Position numbers and translations under genes: made by a program
Shown here: positions 62,262-64,000 of the stretch, one piece after another
Layout: each line of letters opens with the position of its first letter
How positions within the stretch are numbered: the first letter of the stretch is position 1
The notes under the pieces: model-generated
Told to the model about the DNA's origin: nothing
What the model saw: the letters and a program-made list of their open reading frames with translations, nothing else
Database searches by the model: none
Source of the DNA: Alsobacter metallidurans
GTDB lineage: Bacteria; Pseudomonadota; Alphaproteobacteria; Rhizobiales; Beijerinckiaceae
Direction: 5' to 3'
Assembly: GCF_014636935.1 (NCBI RefSeq)
Contig: NZ_BMES01000002.1
Coordinates: 911,421-975,420, forward strand
DNA length: 64,000 bases

Positions 62262-62969
62262 TCAGCGGCCGAATTCGCGCTCGACCGCGTCCGCGAGTTC
62301 GCCGAGGCTGGCGAAGTGGAAGTCGGGCTTGGTGACCTGCTTTGGCTCGGGCGTGCCGCCGAAACCCTTCTGGCCCTGGCGACGCTCGATCCAGCAGACC
62401 TTGTAGCCGAGTTCCCGGGCGACGCCGATGTCGTGATATTGGCTCTGCGCCACGTGCAGGATGTCCTCCTGACGATAGCCGAAGGCCGACTGGCGGCCGA
62501 GATTATACGAGAAGAAGCGCGGGTCCGGCTTCGGATACTGCGCGTCGTCAACCGTGACGCTGTCGTGAAACGGCAGCCCCAGCGTGTTGGCGCTGGCGCT
62601 ATAGGCGACCCGATCGAAGTTCGTCATGGCGACGAGGCGATACCGGCGCCGCAGGCGCCTCAGCGCGTCGGCCGAATCCGGAAAAGCCGGAAACTGGAAG
62701 AAATGGCGCATGAAGGTGTCGGCCGCCGCGTCGTCGTGCGGCAGGCCGAGCTCGCGGGCGGCGTCACGATACACGTCGCGCATCACCACGCTGGACCGGC
62801 CTGGATACTTCGCGCGCGCGGTGAGGTAGGGCGCAAAGATGGCGTCGTCGGCGAGGCTTGCGGCTGCGGAACCGCCGATCGCCCTGAACCCATCGAGAAT
62901 GCCCTTCTCGAAGTCGATGCAGGTTCCAATGATGTCGAAGGTCAGGACCTTGAAGTCAGCGAAGGACAT
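62262..62969 (-). CDS. Haloacid dehalogenase-like hydrolase (type II)
   Basis: 235 residues. Nucleophile Asp12 in LTFDIIGTCID (the FDxxGT form used by L-2-haloacid dehalogenases, without the second Asp of phosphatases), Thr/Asn in AMTNFDRVAY, Lys in YPKPDPRFF and HVAQSQYHDIGVARELGYK as the last motif. This pattern fits C-halogen or related cleavage by an Asp-ester intermediate, but the natural substrate is unproven. Divergent from the LysR gene, which is probably its regulator. Confidence 0.87.
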   Translation of the reverse strand: MSFADFKVLTFDIIGTCIDFEKGILDGFRAIGGSAAASLADDAIFAPYLTARAKYPGRSSVVMRDVYRDAARELGLPHDDAAADTFMRHFFQFPAFPDSADALRRLRRRYRLVAMTNFDRVAYSASANTLGLPFHDSVTVDDAQYPKPDPRFFSYNLGRQSAFGYRQEDILHVAQSQYHDIGVARELGYKVCWIERRQGQKGFGGTPEPKQVTKPDFHFASLGELADAVEREFGR

Positions 62970-62982
62970 GAGCGGGGCTCCT

Positions 62983-62997
62983 GTGACGGCAGGTCAC
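62983..62997. promoter_or_regulatory. Palindrome GTGAC-N5-GTCAC before the dehalogenase gene
   Basis: GTGACGGCAGGTCAC lies 14-28 nt upstream of the dehalogenase start, in the divergent gap with the LysR gene. It could bind the regulator or hide the ribosome site. Confidence 0.35.
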
Positions 62998-63064
62998 GGT
63001 TGCGATGCCGCGAAAGTGCCGCTTGCGCGGACGCTCCGCAATCCGCCTAATACTCACCTGGGAG

Positions 63065-63077
63065 TTACATAATGTAA
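63065..63077. promoter_or_regulatory. Perfect palindrome TTACATAATGTAA overlapping the lysR start codon, T-N11-A type
   Basis: TTACAT-A-ATGTAA is perfectly palindromic and fits the T-N11-A box of LysR-type regulators. Its last base is the A of the LysR ATG. Binding here would block the gene's own expression and could act on the divergent dehalogenase promoter. Confidence 0.55.
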
Positions 63078-64000
63078 TGCCGCCGCTGCGCCGCCTCCTT
63101 CCATCGCTGAACGGGCTCGTGGCCTTCGAGGCTGCGGTCCGGTGCGGAACGTTTGCGGGGGCGGCCTCCGAACTCGGCGTCACCGGGCCGGCGGTGAGCC
63201 GCACCATCGGCCGCGTGGAGGCGCAACTCGGCGCACAGCTCTTCGACCGCACCCCGCGCGGCGTCCAGCTCACGGCCGACGGGGCCGAGCTCTTCGCGGC
63301 CGTCACCAAGGGCTTCGGCGAGATCGAGCGGGCGCTGAGCCGGATCTCGCGGCCAAGAAACGCCGGCCGCAAGCCGATCCTGCTATCGGTCTCGTCCGCG
63401 TTCGCGACGCACTGGCTCATGCCGCGGCTCGGCGCCTTTCACGAGCGCTTCCCCGGCCAGGAGATCCAACTGCAGCTCATGTCCGGGCCGATGCGGGGAC
63501 CGGTGGACGGCGTCGATCTCGCCATGCGTTACGATCATGCGCCCGAGGACGGGCACACGGTGCTGCCGCTGATGGAAGAGTTGCTGATCCCGGTCTGCGC
63601 CCCGCATTTCGCCCGCGAGGGCGTGGACGGCCTGGAGGTTGAGCAATCTTTGCGCATGATCACGTTGCGGGAGGCTCAACCCGATTGGGGCGTGATCTTC
63701 TCACCCGCGTCGGGCCGCTCCGAGGCCGAGCAACTGTCGCTGGCGGATTACTCGCTCGTCGTGCAGGCCGCGCTGGTCGGCCAGGGCATCGCGCTAGGTT
63801 GGCTGAACACGGTCTCGCTGCTGCTCGCGCAGGGCAAGCTCGTCCCGGCCGCACGGTCGGTCATCCGAACCGGGCGTTGCTGCGAATTCGTGATCGGGAC
63901 CAGCGACAAGCGCGCGGTTCTTCACGAGATTCATCACTGGATCGCGGCCGAGATGGCCAAGGACATCGCGGCTATCCGGTCGCGTTATCCCGAGCTGGGC
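63077..64000 (+). CDS. LysR-family transcriptional regulator (GcvA-like), 3' end cut by the window
   Basis: 308 codons are present with no stop before the edge. The start is the ATG at 63077, directly after GGGAG at 63060-63064. The winged helix-turn-helix is at about 10-65: SLNGLVAFEAAVRCGTFAGA, then ASELGVTGPAVSRTIGRVEA and LFDRTPRGVQLTADG. The effector domain follows from about residue 95 (ILLSVSSAFATHWLMPRLGA; VDGVDLAMRYDHAPEDGHTV), like the GcvA/AmpR branch. It is divergent from the dehalogenase gene with palindromes in between, the usual LysR arrangement. Confidence 0.9.
   Translation, partial: MPPLRRLLPSLNGLVAFEAAVRCGTFAGAASELGVTGPAVSRTIGRVEAQLGAQLFDRTPRGVQLTADGAELFAAVTKGFGEIERALSRISRPRNAGRKPILLSVSSAFATHWLMPRLGAFHERFPGQEIQLQLMSGPMRGPVDGVDLAMRYDHAPEDGHTVLPLMEELLIPVCAPHFAREGVDGLEVEQSLRMITLREAQPDWGVIFSPASGRSEAEQLSLADYSLVVQAALVGQGIALGWLNTVSLLLAQGKLVPAARSVIRTGRCCEFVIGTSDKRAVLHEIHHWIAAEMAKDIAAIRSRYPELG

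Noticed and set aside
62983-62997. TGTGACGGCAGGTCACG as a third CRP-type site
   Set aside because: Spacing between TGTGA and TCACG is seven, not six, so it does not fit the motif seen at 1616 and 9009.

Overview
The window is high-GC DNA from what looks like a Hyphomicrobiales (Rhizobiales) alphaproteobacterium. The grounds are gene content (soxBDAG sarcosine oxidase, ThuA and Gfo/Idh sugar operon, several peptide ABC systems, YcaO/TfuA pair, OpgC), many 4-nt ATGA/GTGA gene overlaps, and dispersed palindromes reading GTCATTGCGAGCG..AAGCAATCCAG. Genus is not determined. No rRNA, tRNA, CRISPR array, transposase or phage gene was recognised. Genes at both window edges are cut.

Left part (1-11.4 kb). 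The 3' end of a molybdopterin-binding oxidoreductase is followed by about 0.5 kb of dispersed repeats. Then comes the most unusual locus, all on the minus strand: a SAM/class III cyclase/AAA/TPR protein, a YcaO protein, a TfuA protein and a thermolysin-like HETGH metalloprotease, coupled by overlaps or 2-nt gaps. After 149 nt follows a 170-aa protein ending in six RAQ(M/L)TG hexapeptides. It looks like an unassigned RiPP-type or protein-modification system. TGTGA-N6-TCAC(A/G) palindromes lie before both the cyclase and the repeat-protein gene. An ECF sigma/anti-sigma pair and an exported esterase flank it.

Middle part (11.6-29 kb). A Tat-type Gfo/Idh oxidoreductase and a PAS histidine kinase come first. 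Then a tight minus-strand operon (GntR regulator, creatininase-family enzyme, ketopantoate-reductase-like enzyme, SDR, M20 peptidase, then a second M20 peptidase) stands back to back with a plus-strand peptide/opine-type ABC importer plus an M32 carboxypeptidase. The two units probably serve uptake and breakdown of one amide-containing substrate.

29-37 kb: a chloroperoxidase-like hydrolase, a PNPOx-like protein, then a sugar operon (binding protein, two permeases, dehydrogenase, ThuA, LacI) without an ATPase gene. 37-47.5 kb: a mixed section with an SGNH hydrolase, OpgC with a degenerate SGNH partner, a methyltransferase and divergent LuxR-TolB-TPR regulator, DUF427 and transglutaminase proteins, an exported glycine-rich repeat protein, two tiny membrane proteins and a ZIP transporter.

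47.6-64 kb: a long minus-strand run of gamma-glutamyltransferase, a second peptide ABC importer, an MFS exporter and soxBDAG. This suggests uptake of gamma-glutamyl or N-methyl compounds, cytoplasmic hydrolysis and sarcosine oxidation. The window ends with an NTF2-like protein, a haloacid dehalogenase and a divergent, truncated LysR regulator whose start codon overlaps a perfect palindrome.
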